Assembly (NCBI RefSeq): GCF_030530635.1
Contig: NZ_JAUMUL010000008.1
Location: 5,894-69,893 of the forward strand
Origin: Actinomyces sp.
GTDB lineage: Bacteria > Actinomycetota > Actinomycetes > Actinomycetales > Actinomycetaceae
Direction of reading: 5' to 3'
Length of the DNA: 64,000 nucleotides
The notes below the pieces were generated by a model. The model was not told where the DNA came from, made no database searches, and was given only the letters and a program-made list of their open reading frames with translations. Positions 26,888-37,100 of this stretch are shown in pieces. The position numbers and the translations under genes are program-made. Within the stretch, counting starts at the first letter, position 1. The number at the start of each line of letters is the position of its first letter.

Positions 26888-28510
26888 TCAGCGGCCGCAG
26901 ACCAGGCCGTCCTCGGGCAGAACACCCGCCAGCAGAAAGTCGTCGACGGCCTTGGTCACGCAGTCATCCGAACGGCCGTAGGCGGTGTGACCGTTACCCC
27001 TCCAAGTGACCAATCGGGCATCGTCAAGTTGGGCGGCCAAGGCCTGGGACCAGACGTAGGGAGTGGCCGGATCGCCGGTGGTGCCGATCACCAGCATGGG
27101 GGCGGCGCCCCGGGCATGAATTTCCGTGCGCTCACGGGTGGACTCGTGTCCCCAAGTCTGGCAGAACAGGTCCGAGTAGCCCATATCGGCACCGAAGGTG
27201 GGAGAGGCCTCCTTGAGGGCATCGCGCTCCGTCTCCCAGGACTCGGCATCACCGCTGACCGGGTAGTCCAGGCAGTTGATGACGGTGATGGCCTCGCCCG
27301 CGTTGCTCCGGTAGGAGCCATCGCTCTGGCGCGAGGCAAACAGGTCGGCGGTACTGAGGAGTACAGAGCCGTCCTGCTGGTTCATGGCCTGGTCCAGGCC
27401 CTCGGTGAGGGTGGACCAGGACTCGGACCGGTACATCATATTGACAATCGCGGACCCGGCCAGTGAACGGGTCAGCGGCCGATCAGGATCGGATGTGGGG
27501 ATCGGCGCGTCCATGGTGACTTTGAGCAAGTCCTGTATTTGAGCGACGCCGGCGTCGACATCACCGCTCAGCGGGCAGTTGTCTCCGCTCTGACAGTCCG
27601 CCACGTAGGTGCGCAGCGCGGACTCGAAACCGGCGGCCTGGCCCAGAGTGACCTCACCGGCGCTAAGGGTCGGGTCGAGGCCCCCGTCGAGAACCAGTCG
27701 ACCCGCATTGGCAGGGAACAACTCGGCATAGGTGGCCCCCAAATAGGTGCCGTAGGAGTATCCGAGGTAGGTGAGTACTTCCTCTCCGACGACGGCACGA
27801 AGCACATCCAGGTCGCGCGCGGCCGAGACCGTGTCCACGTGATCGAGCAGACCGGCGGGGGTGTTCTTCTCGCACTTGTCCCCGAACCACTCGGCGTATT
27901 CCACCACCTCCGCTTGGAGGCCCGCCGCGTCCACGGCGCCATCCGTGTCTGCCGCGCCGATGGCCCGATCGAGTTCGGAACCGGAGCGCAACTCGTCGAG
28001 TTCTGCGTCGGTCAGGCAGTCGATGGCCGTCGAGTTGCCCACACCACGCGGATCGAAGCCGATCACATCGTAGGAGGCGAGCAAATCGTTGGAGAAGTAG
28101 CCGTCAATGGTGGTCACCAGGCTGATGCCCGAGCCGCCCGGACCACCCGGGTTGATGAACAGGGTGCCAATTGGTTTCGCATCGGCCGAGCGCCGCTTCA
28201 TCGCAATCTCAATACGCTGCCCGTCCGGTTCGGTGTAGTCGAGGGGGACCGTGACATAGGCGCAGGAGAAGTCGCCTTTGCCACCTACCTCATCCATGCC
28301 GGTTTTTCCGCACGAGTACCATTCGACATCCTGAGCGTAGTAGTCCCCCAGCCCGGCTGGGACGGCGGCGGTGGGCGATCCCGCCTGCCTGGCGGCGGCC
28401 GAGGGGCTTACGTCCCTGGCCGGAGCAAGGACACCGCATGCGGCCAGGCCGACCGCGGAAAGCGTGGCGGCGAGTGCGGAGAGCGCGCGACGACCGTTTC
28501 CATTGAGCAT
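26888..28510 (-). CDS. Secreted lipoprotein alpha/beta hydrolase, TAP-type peptidase
   Basis: The 540-residue protein belongs to the tripeptidyl aminopeptidase (TAP/SlpD/SlpE) family of actinobacterial exported peptidases. The N-terminus is a lipoprotein signal (LSAVGLAACG, lipobox Cys near residue 25). The alpha/beta-hydrolase core has an oxyanion-hole stretch NPGGPGGSG, the nucleophile elbow GYSYGTYLG and a late GTTGDPATPY with Asp and GNGHTAYG with the catalytic His. The C-terminal TAP-like domain has conserved cysteines. It should trim peptides outside the membrane. AAGG lies before the chosen ATG. Confidence 0.9.
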   Translation of the reverse strand: MLNGNGRRALSALAATLSAVGLAACGVLAPARDVSPSAAARQAGSPTAAVPAGLGDYYAQDVEWYSCGKTGMDEVGGKGDFSCAYVTVPLDYTEPDGQRIEIAMKRRSADAKPIGTLFINPGGPGGSGISLVTTIDGYFSNDLLASYDVIGFDPRGVGNSTAIDCLTDAELDELRSGSELDRAIGAADTDGAVDAAGLQAEVVEYAEWFGDKCEKNTPAGLLDHVDTVSAARDLDVLRAVVGEEVLTYLGYSYGTYLGATYAELFPANAGRLVLDGGLDPTLSAGEVTLGQAAGFESALRTYVADCQSGDNCPLSGDVDAGVAQIQDLLKVTMDAPIPTSDPDRPLTRSLAGSAIVNMMYRSESWSTLTEGLDQAMNQQDGSVLLSTADLFASRQSDGSYRSNAGEAITVINCLDYPVSGDAESWETERDALKEASPTFGADMGYSDLFCQTWGHESTRERTEIHARGAAPMLVIGTTGDPATPYVWSQALAAQLDDARLVTWRGNGHTAYGRSDDCVTKAVDDFLLAGVLPEDGLVCGR

Positions 28511-28680
28511 ATTCACCTTCGCAGCCTAAGGGCATCTGCGCGCGGGGCACGCACGTTACGGGGGAAGTCGCCCCCCACCGTGACGCAGCCGTTAAACACC
28601 GGCGGCACCGACTCCACCCGCGCCTGACGGGGACCGGGCGGGCCTCCCGCAGCTTCACAACGACGCATAGCCTTGTGCGC

Positions 28681-29601
28681 ATGAGCCGCCAGACCCGCCC
28701 TACGCCCGCGGACGCCCGCGCCGAGATCAAGGACTTCCTCACTACGCGCCGGGCGAAGGTGACCCCGCGGATGGCGGGACTGCCCGTCGTCGCCGGCCAC
28801 CGCCGCGTACCGGGGCTGCGGCGGGAGGAGGTCGCCATGCTCGCCGGGGTGAGCGTGGATTACTACACGCGCCTGGAGCGAGGCAATGCGGCCGGAGCCT
28901 CCGACGAGGTCCTGGATGCGCTCGCCTCAGCGCTGATGCTGGACGAGGCCGAGCGGCAGCACCTGATCGACCTGGCTCGCGCCGTCACCCCCACGGGGCG
29001 GGTCCGGCGGCGTCGAGCACAGCCCAAGAGCTGCGCCGTACGGCCGGACACGCAGTGGATTCTGGACGCGTTGGTGATGCCGGCCGCGGTGCGCAACGGC
29101 TCAGGCGACTACCTGGCCGCCAACAACATGGCCCGGGCACTGTACTCCCCCATGTTCGTCGATCCGATCCCCGACGTCGCCGGGCCACACCCGAACATGG
29201 CACGTTTCGTCTTCCTGGATCCCCGCGCGCGCACCTTCTTCGTCGACTGGCAGGCGGGGGCGGAGGACTTGGTGGCGATGCTGCGCCTGGAAGCCGGCGC
29301 GGACCCGACCGACCCGTGTCTCCAGGCGCTTATCGGCGAGCTGTCTACACGCAGCCGGGAGTTCGCCGACCTGTGGGCACGTCACGACGTTCGCTACGTG
29401 TGCCGTGCCAAGAAAGTGGTCAATCATCCGGTCGTCGGCCAGATGCAGCTGTTCTACGAGCCCGCTGCGATGGCGAGCACGCCCGGGCTGACGCTGCTGG
29501 TATATGGAGTAGAGCCCGACAGCGCGAGTCAGGAGGCGCTGCGGCTGCTGTCCTCCTGGGCAGCCACCGAGCTCACCCCGGCCGGGAGCCGGCAGGGTTA
29601 G
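28681..29601 (+). CDS. XRE-family regulator with MmyB-like sensor domain
   Basis: The 306-residue protein has an N-terminal helix-turn-helix (RREEVAMLAGVSVDYYTRLERG) and a C-terminal MmyB-type ligand-binding domain (from about residue 110: DTQWILDAL to VYGVEP). MmyB-like regulators often bind small lipophilic ligands and control nearby oxidoreductase genes. The gene is divergent from the TAP-peptidase gene across 170 bases, so regulation of that gene is possible. Its target is not identifiable. Confidence 0.9.
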   Translation: MSRQTRPTPADARAEIKDFLTTRRAKVTPRMAGLPVVAGHRRVPGLRREEVAMLAGVSVDYYTRLERGNAAGASDEVLDALASALMLDEAERQHLIDLARAVTPTGRVRRRRAQPKSCAVRPDTQWILDALVMPAAVRNGSGDYLAANNMARALYSPMFVDPIPDVAGPHPNMARFVFLDPRARTFFVDWQAGAEDLVAMLRLEAGADPTDPCLQALIGELSTRSREFADLWARHDVRYVCRAKKVVNHPVVGQMQLFYEPAAMASTPGLTLLVYGVEPDSASQEALRLLSSWAATELTPAGSRQG

Positions 29602-29625
29602 CGCCGGGACCGCCGTCGTCGACCC

Positions 29626-30882
29626 TCATGCCTGGGGTCGCAGCTGCACCATGAGGGACTCCACCGCGAGCAGCGGGGCCGCATTGGAACGCAGTCGGGT
29701 GCGGCACTCCTCAATGGCGCCGATGCGCGCCAGGGATTGCCGGGGTCCGGTGGAGGTCGCCACCTGCGCCACCGCTTCAGACAGGTCGATATTGACCTGC
29801 TCGACGTCGCTTCCGAGCTGAACCGCGAGTACATCCCGATAGAAGGACAACAGGTCGATCATGGCCCGGTCCAGCACGTCGGTGCGGGCACGGCGGGCAC
29901 GCCGCTTCTGATCCTCCTCCAGTTGCCGTACCTGGGCGCGCAGCGACGGCGGGATTCTGCCCCCCTCCTCAATGCCCAGTGCGCGCAGCAGGGCGGCCCT
30001 CTCGGCGGCGTCGCGCTCGGTGGTGGCACGGGAGGCCTCATCCTCGGCGGCATCTACCAGGTCCGCGGCGGCCAGGACCGCATCGCCGACGCTGCGCAGC
30101 GATACCGGTGCGAGCAGCAGCCGACGGCGTCGCTCCCAGGCGCCGGCGTCGACGGCGAGGTGCCGGGCGAGTCCGATGTGGGATTGACTGGCGCGGGCGG
30201 CGCGGACCGCCAGTTCAGGGTCGGCGCCGTCGCGGCGCACCAGCAGTTCGGCCACGGCGTCGGCCGGGGGGATCCTCAGGGTCACCAGGCGGCAGCGCGA
30301 GCGGATAGTGGGCAGCACGTCGTCGGCGCTGGGGGTGCACAGGATCCACACGGTCTGGGGCGGCGGCTCCTCAATCGACTTCAGCAGCACGTTGGTGGTG
30401 CGCTCGGCCATGCGATCAGCGTCCTCCACCAGGATGACCCGCCAGTTGCCGGTCCAGGGGCGGCGCTGCGCCTCCCCGATCAGGGCCTTGACCTCATCGA
30501 TGGTGATCAGGAGCTTGTCGGTGGCCAGTCGCACCACGTCGGGGTGGGCGCCGCTGAGCACGTCGCGGCAGGCCTTGCACGCCCCGCAGCCGGGTTCCTC
30601 ACCGGTGCACTGCAGGGCGGCGGCGAAGGCCCGCGCGGCGACGCTCCTGCCGGAGCCGGGCGGGCCGGTCACCAGCCAGGCATGAGTCATAGCGGAGGCG
30701 TCGACGGCGGATGCAGCGGCGGGAGGGGCCGCATGCTCATCCGGCGGCTCCGGCGGCCGACCAAGCGGAGCCTGGCTCGCATCACCGGTGCGGGCGGCGA
30801 TGACGGCGCGGGCCGCCTGCGCGGCGGACCGGAAGGCAGCGACGACCCGCTCCTGGCCGACGACGTCGTCCCAGACGCTCAT
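29626..30882 (-). CDS. holB: DNA polymerase III subunit delta prime
   Basis: The 418-residue clamp-loader protein starts SVWDDVVGQERVV. It has an altered Walker A motif GPPGSGRS (Arg for Lys), a zinc module CTGEEPGCGACKACRDV, and the sensor region LLKSIEEPPPQTVWIL with TIRSRCR. The Arg suggests no ATP hydrolysis, as in many delta prime subunits. A proline- and alanine-rich insertion follows residue 35. In related actinobacteria topA, tmk and holB are adjacent; here tmk lies 11.5 kb away, separated by an island that starts just upstream of this gene. Confidence 0.95.
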   Translation of the reverse strand: MSVWDDVVGQERVVAAFRSAAQAARAVIAARTGDASQAPLGRPPEPPDEHAAPPAAASAVDASAMTHAWLVTGPPGSGRSVAARAFAAALQCTGEEPGCGACKACRDVLSGAHPDVVRLATDKLLITIDEVKALIGEAQRRPWTGNWRVILVEDADRMAERTTNVLLKSIEEPPPQTVWILCTPSADDVLPTIRSRCRLVTLRIPPADAVAELLVRRDGADPELAVRAARASQSHIGLARHLAVDAGAWERRRRLLLAPVSLRSVGDAVLAAADLVDAAEDEASRATTERDAAERAALLRALGIEEGGRIPPSLRAQVRQLEEDQKRRARRARTDVLDRAMIDLLSFYRDVLAVQLGSDVEQVNIDLSEAVAQVATSTGPRQSLARIGAIEECRTRLRSNAAPLLAVESLMVQLRPQA

Positions 30883-31011
30883 ACGTGCTCCTGTGTGGAG
30901 ACAATGGTCATCCGGCCCGTGGTCGGCGGCAGGAAGGAGTGGATCACGTCCCCAGGGTAGCGGGAAGTGCAGACGTATTCAGCCATAGCAGTCGCTCGTA
31001 GGGCGGAGTCA

Positions 31012-31219
31012 TAAATGGCTCTTCGTGTTTGGGGGTGTTAGCGCCTGTAGCCGAACTCGTCTACTACGCCGGTTCGTGCTCTACTACGCCGGTTAGGTGT
31101 CTGCTGAAGGGCTACGAAGCCTTCACCACAGGTCTAACCGGCGTACCCAACGCCGAAGGGGCGTACCCAACGCCATCCCACCGCCAACCGCCACACCCTC
31201 AAACACGAAGTGCCTCATA
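31012..31219. mobile_element. 208-base foldback (imperfect palindrome), MITE-like
   Basis: CTTCGTGTTTGGGGGTGT at 31021-31038 has a near-perfect inverted copy at 31191-31210. An inner arm TACGCCGGTTAG at 31085-31096 is the exact complement of 31134-31145. The left half contains TACTACGCCGGTT twice and the right half GGCGTACCCAACGCC twice. No protein is encoded. It sits exactly between holB and the first accessory island, and its outer arm recurs at 41922. Confidence 0.75.
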
Positions 31220-31345
31220 AACCCCCTGGCTCGACATACAATCAAAACCACCAACCTCAGGCGTTGCACCTCAACCCGGACGATGGCGACCAGGTCCCGC
31301 CGCAGCAGCACCCCTAATAAGGCTCTCGGAGAAGCAGGAGGGACG

Positions 31346-32248
31346 ATGCGCACAGTAGCCGAGTTGTCAGGCGTCACCAAGACCTACCAGGGGCGAGAGG
31401 TGCTCCATGGCATCAACCTCTCGCTGGCCGCAGGGACCACTTACTTCCTGGTGGGACCCAACGGCTGCGGGAAGACGACCACCATTGAGACGCTCGTGGG
31501 ACTGCGTGCCCCGACGAGCGGCACGATCACCCTGCTTGGAACGCACCCGGGCGATCCCTCCCTACGGCCACGCATCCGTGTGTGCTTACAAGGCGGATCG
31601 CTGCACGCCCAGGTAACCGTGCGCGAGCACTTCGAGTTCTTCGCGGCGCTGTATGGTCAACCAGCCAGCACGGTGGAAGACATTGCCACGAGCTTCGGCA
31701 TTGAGGATCTGTTGGGCCGGCGATTCGGTCGTCTCAGCGGGGGCCAGCAGAAGCGTGTCATGGTGGCGGGCTGCTTCTTCGGCCAGGCGGAACTCATCAT
31801 CCTGGACGAACCGACCAGCGGCGTCGACCTGGAGAGCAGACTATCCCTGTGGGATTACCTCTCCCGGGTCATGGCGGGCCGGCCCGCGACGCTCCTGGTC
31901 ACAACCCATGACCTGACCGAGGCCGAGGACTACGCGGACACCGTGATCATTATGCGCGACGGCTCTATCGTGGCCTCCGGCACGGTGAGCGACCTGGTCC
32001 ACGCCTCCGGGCTGGTGGGCGTGGTGCCCGTGCCGACAGCAATTCTCAGCTCCCTTCCGACGGACACGGCCGAGCGCCGTCACTTCCTCAGCAGCGACGG
32101 CGCAGCCACCCTGGTGGGATACACCAACGCCGAGTCCCTGCGTCGTGACATCCGCGCTTTGGAGGAGGCAGAGCCGAACCGTGCCATCGGGGTGCGCGAG
32201 CGCACGCCCCGGCTATCCGATATCTACCTGCACACCCGAGGCGAATGA
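31346..32248 (+). CDS. ABC exporter ATP-binding protein
   Basis: The 300-residue ATPase of the drug/lipid exporter type has Walker A GPNGCGKTT, Q-loop region VCLQGG, signature LSGGQQKR, Walker B LIILDEPTS and the switch His in VTTHDLTE. A C-terminal extension of about 80 residues is typical of this subgroup. AGGAGG precedes the ATG. The permease gene overlaps its stop codon, so they form a two-gene exporter. No adjacent regulator or biosynthetic gene hints at the substrate. Confidence 0.9.
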   Translation: MRTVAELSGVTKTYQGREVLHGINLSLAAGTTYFLVGPNGCGKTTTIETLVGLRAPTSGTITLLGTHPGDPSLRPRIRVCLQGGSLHAQVTVREHFEFFAALYGQPASTVEDIATSFGIEDLLGRRFGRLSGGQQKRVMVAGCFFGQAELIILDEPTSGVDLESRLSLWDYLSRVMAGRPATLLVTTHDLTEAEDYADTVIIMRDGSIVASGTVSDLVHASGLVGVVPVPTAILSSLPTDTAERRHFLSSDGAATLVGYTNAESLRRDIRALEEAEPNRAIGVRERTPRLSDIYLHTRGE

Positions 32249-33003
32249 TGATGAAACCCTTCGCACTACAGATCCGCAATCAGTTGCTGGGGTTCGTTCG
32301 GGAACCAGTGGCGGCCACCTTCAACCTGGCGGTGCCGTTCATGATTGTCATAGTGCAGGCGCTCGCCTACGGCGACCAGGTCTACAGCGATGGACACACC
32401 AGGTACCGCCTGGTAGACACTCTGGGCGTGACGACCGGAGTCATGTTCATCATGATCATCGGACTGTTCGGCATGGGGATCGGCCTGGCCTCGCTGATCG
32501 AGTCCCGCGTTCTGGCCGGCTCCAGCCTGCGCCCCGGGGGCCCGGGACTCGTGATGTCGGCATACGCCTTGGTTCTGCTGGTCCTGGTGCTCCTGGGTTG
32601 GGCAATCTCCTACCTGGTCCTGTGGCTGGGGTGGCGCGCGACGCCGCCGGCCCTCCCACTGGCGGTTCTGGGCGTGGCGACCCTCGGCATTGCCGTGTTC
32701 CTGGTGCTGGGAGTATGCATCGCCGCCGTGGCGGGGACGCCGCGCAGCACGCAGGGAGTGTGCTCCATGGTCTTCTTCCCGCTGCTCTTCCTGTCCGGCG
32801 CGATCTTCCCGATCAGCACCTTCCCCGACGCGCTGCGAGCAGTCGCTGTGTGGCTGCCCGGCTACCGGCTCATGGAGGCACTGTCACCGCTGTGGGCCGA
32901 CGGTCAGAGGACCGACCTGGGCAGCGTGCTATACCTCGTTGCCGCACTCGTACTGGCCGCCATACTCGCGCACTGGCTCCTACGACGTCGCGAGGACGTC
33001 TGA
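32245..33003 (+). CDS. ABC-2 type exporter permease
   Basis: The 252-residue membrane protein has six predicted hydrophobic segments and ABC-2 family phrases such as FFPLLFLSGAIFPIS and ALRAVAVWLPGYRLMEAL. It pairs with the ATPase gene through a start-stop overlap; three successive Met codons leave the exact start open by two residues. Its 3' end overlaps the convergent LacI gene by 24 bases. Confidence 0.88.
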   Translation: MMMKPFALQIRNQLLGFVREPVAATFNLAVPFMIVIVQALAYGDQVYSDGHTRYRLVDTLGVTTGVMFIMIIGLFGMGIGLASLIESRVLAGSSLRPGGPGLVMSAYALVLLVLVLLGWAISYLVLWLGWRATPPALPLAVLGVATLGIAVFLVLGVCIAAVAGTPRSTQGVCSMVFFPLLFLSGAIFPISTFPDALRAVAVWLPGYRLMEALSPLWADGQRTDLGSVLYLVAALVLAAILAHWLLRRREDV

Positions 33004-34017
33004 CGTCCAGCCCGCGGACATTGAGGAGGCACGCACCACGAGGGTGGGAGTCGCCAGTCGAACGGTATGAGACGTCTGGTCGCTCAGATAGGCCCGTAGG
33101 AGCCTGGCCGCCGTCTGGCCCATCTCCCCCGGCTCGCGATGAATCGCCGTCACATCGGGGGTGAGTACCCGCAGCACGGAGGAGTCCTCAAGCGAGACCA
33201 CGGCGAGCTCCGCGCCGATCCCCACCCGCCTGTCCTGCAGCACCGACACTCCCCCGAGCGCAAGCACCTCGTTGTCGTAAACGATCGCGTCCGGAACACG
33301 TCTCCCACCCACCAGTTCCGCGGTCGCCTGACCTCCGGAGCGCTCGGAGTAATCGGCGGCCTGCACCACCATGATCTCAACCCCCGCGCGTCTACCCGCG
33401 ACGGACAGGGCATTGGTGCGCCGGGCATTGTGCATCACGCCGGCGGTGCCCGAGATGTAGGCGACGCGTTCGTAACCCTGCTCCATAAGATGCGCCAGCA
33501 CGACTTCCATCATGCCCTCGTCATCCCCGACGACGGCCGGCATTCCACCGGTATCCGGTTCCCCTACCAGCACGTACGGCAGCCCCAGTTCACCCAGAAC
33601 CTCCAACCGCGGATCCTCACTGCGAGGATCCACCACTACTACGCCATCGACCCGGCGCTGCGCCCACCACGAGCGGTAAGTGGCGATCTCCTGCGTCGTC
33701 GTCTCAACGATCTGCAGCACCAGGGCGAGTGCGTCGATCGCGAGTTCGCCCTGCATGCCCACTATGAACTCGAAGAAGAAGCGTTCAGCGGCCACGGCAT
33801 GGCTGGGCCTGGCGATGACCAGGCCGACCGCGCCCGCGCGCGAGGCGGACAGCGCGCGTGCAGCCGCGTTCGGGGTCCAGCCCATCTGGTTCGCAACGGC
33901 GACGACTCGACGCCGCGTGCTGTCGGATACGCCCGGGCGGCCGTTGAGGGCGAAGGACACGGCGGACGGGGATACCCCGGCGACCTCCGCGATGTCGCGG
34001 ATGGTAGGACGCTCCAT
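32980..34017 (-). CDS. LacI-family transcriptional regulator
   Basis: The 345-residue protein has the LacI helix-turn-helix at residues 4-55 (TIRDIAEVAGVSPSAVSFAL, then the hinge NAAARALSASRAG) and a periplasmic-binding-protein-like sensor domain (GLVIARPS onwards, ending ATPTLVVRASS). It is divergent from the alpha-mannosidase gene, so it most likely represses the mannoside operon in the absence of its sugar. Candidate operator half-sites CGGTTTAGT or complement occur at 34086 and 38603. Confidence 0.92.
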   Translation of the reverse strand: MERPTIRDIAEVAGVSPSAVSFALNGRPGVSDSTRRRVVAVANQMGWTPNAAARALSASRAGAVGLVIARPSHAVAAERFFFEFIVGMQGELAIDALALVLQIVETTTQEIATYRSWWAQRRVDGVVVVDPRSEDPRLEVLGELGLPYVLVGEPDTGGMPAVVGDDEGMMEVVLAHLMEQGYERVAYISGTAGVMHNARRTNALSVAGRRAGVEIMVVQAADYSERSGGQATAELVGGRRVPDAIVYDNEVLALGGVSVLQDRRVGIGAELAVVSLEDSSVLRVLTPDVTAIHREPGEMGQTAARLLRAYLSDQTSHTVRLATPTLVVRASSMSAGWTSDVLATS

Positions 34018-34077
34018 GACGGCAGTATGCCACGGCTGATCCGCTTATAAGGCATCCCTTGAACCGCTTGACCTCAT

Positions 34078-34095
34078 AGATAATACGGTTTAGTG
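34078..34095. promoter_or_regulatory. Candidate LacI operator upstream of the mannosidase genes
   Basis: AGATAATACGGTTTAGTG has a central CG and shares the half CGGTTTAGT with the better palindrome at 38598-38615. It lies between the lacI-type and GH38 genes. The left half is degenerate, so this is a tentative site. Confidence 0.4.
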
Positions 34096-34169
34096 TGGAT
34101 TATCGTCGGCCGCTCCGAGAGCAGGTCGGGCCGACTGTCACTCACCCGCCCGCGCCAATGGAGGCCGCC

Positions 34170-37100
34170 ATGCATGACAACCGCGCAATGCTCCTAAAAC
34201 ACGTGGACCGTATGCTCGCCGAGCGGATTCGGCCCGCGATCCTTGAGACGATCGCCCCTGCGCACGTGGAGGCCTGGGAGGTCGCCGATCCGTCCGGCCC
34301 TCTCGCGAATGTGCCCGGAGCTGGTGCCCCCGTCCCCACCTCCACGGCCCTGTCTCCCACCACCGCCTATCGGCCCTTCTCGATCCCCGGCCCCTGGGGT
34401 CCCGCCTGGGGCACCACCTGGTTCCGCGTGACCACCTCCATCCCCTCCGAGTTGCGCGGCGCCCACCTCGAACTGGACATCGATCTGGGATGGGAGCCCC
34501 ATTCCCCAGGATTCCAGGCCGAGGGACTGGTGCGCACGGCCGACGGAACCATCCTCAAGGCGCTCAACCCCCGCAACCAGTGGGTCCCCGTATGGGAGTC
34601 ACTGCTGGACGCCGAGGGGCACCTGACCCTGTATGTGGAGGCCGCCTCCAACCCGATGCTGCTGGGCACTCCCCCATTCCAGCCCACCGCGGAGGGATCA
34701 CGGTTCACGCAGTCCCAGGCACCGATCTACACGTTCCGCACCGCCCGACTCGCACGGGTTCACGATCAGGTGCGCGAACTCGCCGCCGACGTCGACGTCC
34801 TGCTCGGTCTGGCGCGGACACTGCCGCAGGAATCGCCCCGCATGTGGAGGCTCCTGGTCGGCACCTCGGAGGCGCTCGACCGGCTCGACCCCGCTGACGT
34901 TCGCGGTACCGCCACCCGGGTGCGTGAGCTACTGGAACCATTGCTGTCCACGCCCCCCGATCACGATGCCGTGACCCTGGCAGTCAGCGGTCACGCACAC
35001 ATAGACTCCGCCTGGCTGTGGCCCGTGCGCGAGTCACGCCGCAAGGCGGTGCGTACCCTGGCCAATGTCATCCGCCTGCTCGACGACGGCGCGCCGATGC
35101 GCTTCGCATTGCCGGCCGCGCAGCACGCCGCCTGGGTCAAGGAGGAGGATCCGGAGCTGTTCGAACGGCTCAAGGCCCATGTCGCCGCCGGAGGCATCAC
35201 TCCGGTCGGCGGCTCCTGGGTCGAGCCCGACGCGGTGCTGCCGGCGGGTGAGTCCCTGGTGCGCCAACTGACCGAGGGGACCGCCTTCTTCCGCGACGAG
35301 CTCGCAGCCGCCTGCCATGAGATCTGGCTGCCCGACTCCTTCGGCTACACCGGAGCACTGCCACAGATCGCGCACCTCGCCGGTTACGACAACTTCCTCA
35401 CGCAGAAGATCTCCTGGAACCAGGTCGACGCCTTCCCCCATCACACGCTGTGGTGGGAGGGGATCGACGGCACCCGCATCTTCACCCACTTCCCCCCGGC
35501 GGACACCTATGGCGCCGAGGTCACCGCGGAGCAGGTGCGGCACGCCGAGCACAACTTCAAGGACAAGGGGCGCGCCGCCACTGAATTCCTCCTGTACGGC
35601 TACGGCGACGGCGGAGGCGGACCGGTTCGCGAGATGCTCGACCGCATTGAACGGATGCAGAACCTGGCCGGCTCGCCCCGGATGGAGCACATGACCTCCG
35701 CGGAGTTCTTCAGCCGCGCCCGCGCGGAGTATCCCGACGCCCCCGTATGGGTCGGCGAACTGTACCTGGAGAAGCACCGGGGCACACTGACCAGTCAGGC
35801 GGCGATCAAACGCGGCAACCGGGAGGCCGAGGCGGCGTTGCGCGAGGCGGAGACCTGGTGCACAACCGCCTGGGTGCGCGGCCTGCTCAGCGACGACACC
35901 TACCCCGCCCCACTGCTCCACCGCCTTTGGCGCACCACCCTACTGTGTCAGTTCCACGACATCCTGCCCGGCTCCTCGATCGCCTGGGTCTACGAGGAGG
36001 CGGAGGCGGCACTGTGCCAGGTCGTCGCCACGGCAGGCGCCCTGGCCGCGAGCGCGCGCCGGGCCCTGGCGGAGCAGGTGCCGACGACGACGCTCACCGA
36101 ACCACTGCCCGCCACCTCCCCCCGACCGCATCCAGAATCCCGACCCGACGACGACTCCCCGCGGGCCGGGGACCGGCTGGTGTTCAATACGGCGCCCGTA
36201 CCACGGTTTGTGGCCGGCGTGGAGGTCCCCGCCCTGGGCGCCGCCGTCGTGACGGCTGAGGCCGTCCGTGCCGCAACCGCCCGGAAGGGGGCGACGGTTG
36301 AACAGCTGCGCGACGGCGGGGCGATCCTGACCACCGCCGGCGGGAGGGCGCAGGTCGATGCGACCGGAGCACTCGTCTCGCTGACCTTCGCCGCCCAGGC
36401 GGGCAGGCAGGAGATCGTTCCGCCCGGGCAGCGGTTCGGCATCCTCCAGATCGCGAACGACTTCCCCAACGAGTGGGACGCCTGGGATCTGGACCCCTTC
36501 TACCGCGCTTCGATACATGAGGTCCCGGGGCGGTTGATTGATACGCGGGTCGCGGGCACGGCTGCGCTCGCCGTCGTCGAGGCACACTTCGGCGACTCAC
36601 GCGCACTGCTGACCTGGACGCTCAATGAGCGCGGACTCGATCTCAAGGTCGAGGTGTCCTGGCAGGAGACGGAGAAGCTGCTCAAACTGGCCCTGCCCGT
36701 GGACGTGCACGCCGATAGCGCCACCTATGGCGCGCAGTTCGGTCACGTGCGCCGTCCCACTCATGACAACACCTCCTGGGACGCCTACCGCTTCGAGGTG
36801 TGCGCCCACAAATGGCTGCAGGTGGGCGAGCCCGGCCGCGGCGTCGGCATCGCCAACGACGCCACCTACGGTTGGGACGTCACCCGGCATCCCCGTCCGC
36901 ATGGCGGCACCTGGTCGCTCGTTAGGGCGTCACTGCTGCGGGCGGCGCGCTTCCCCGACCCGGACCAGGACCATGGCGAGCACGCCTTCCAGTTCTCCGT
37001 GGTCCCCTCCGCAGGAACCGCGCAAGCCCGTCAGGCCGGATATCGCCTGAACCTGCCGCTGCGGGAGCAGGCCGCCCCCGCCGGCGCCGGCGGTATCACC

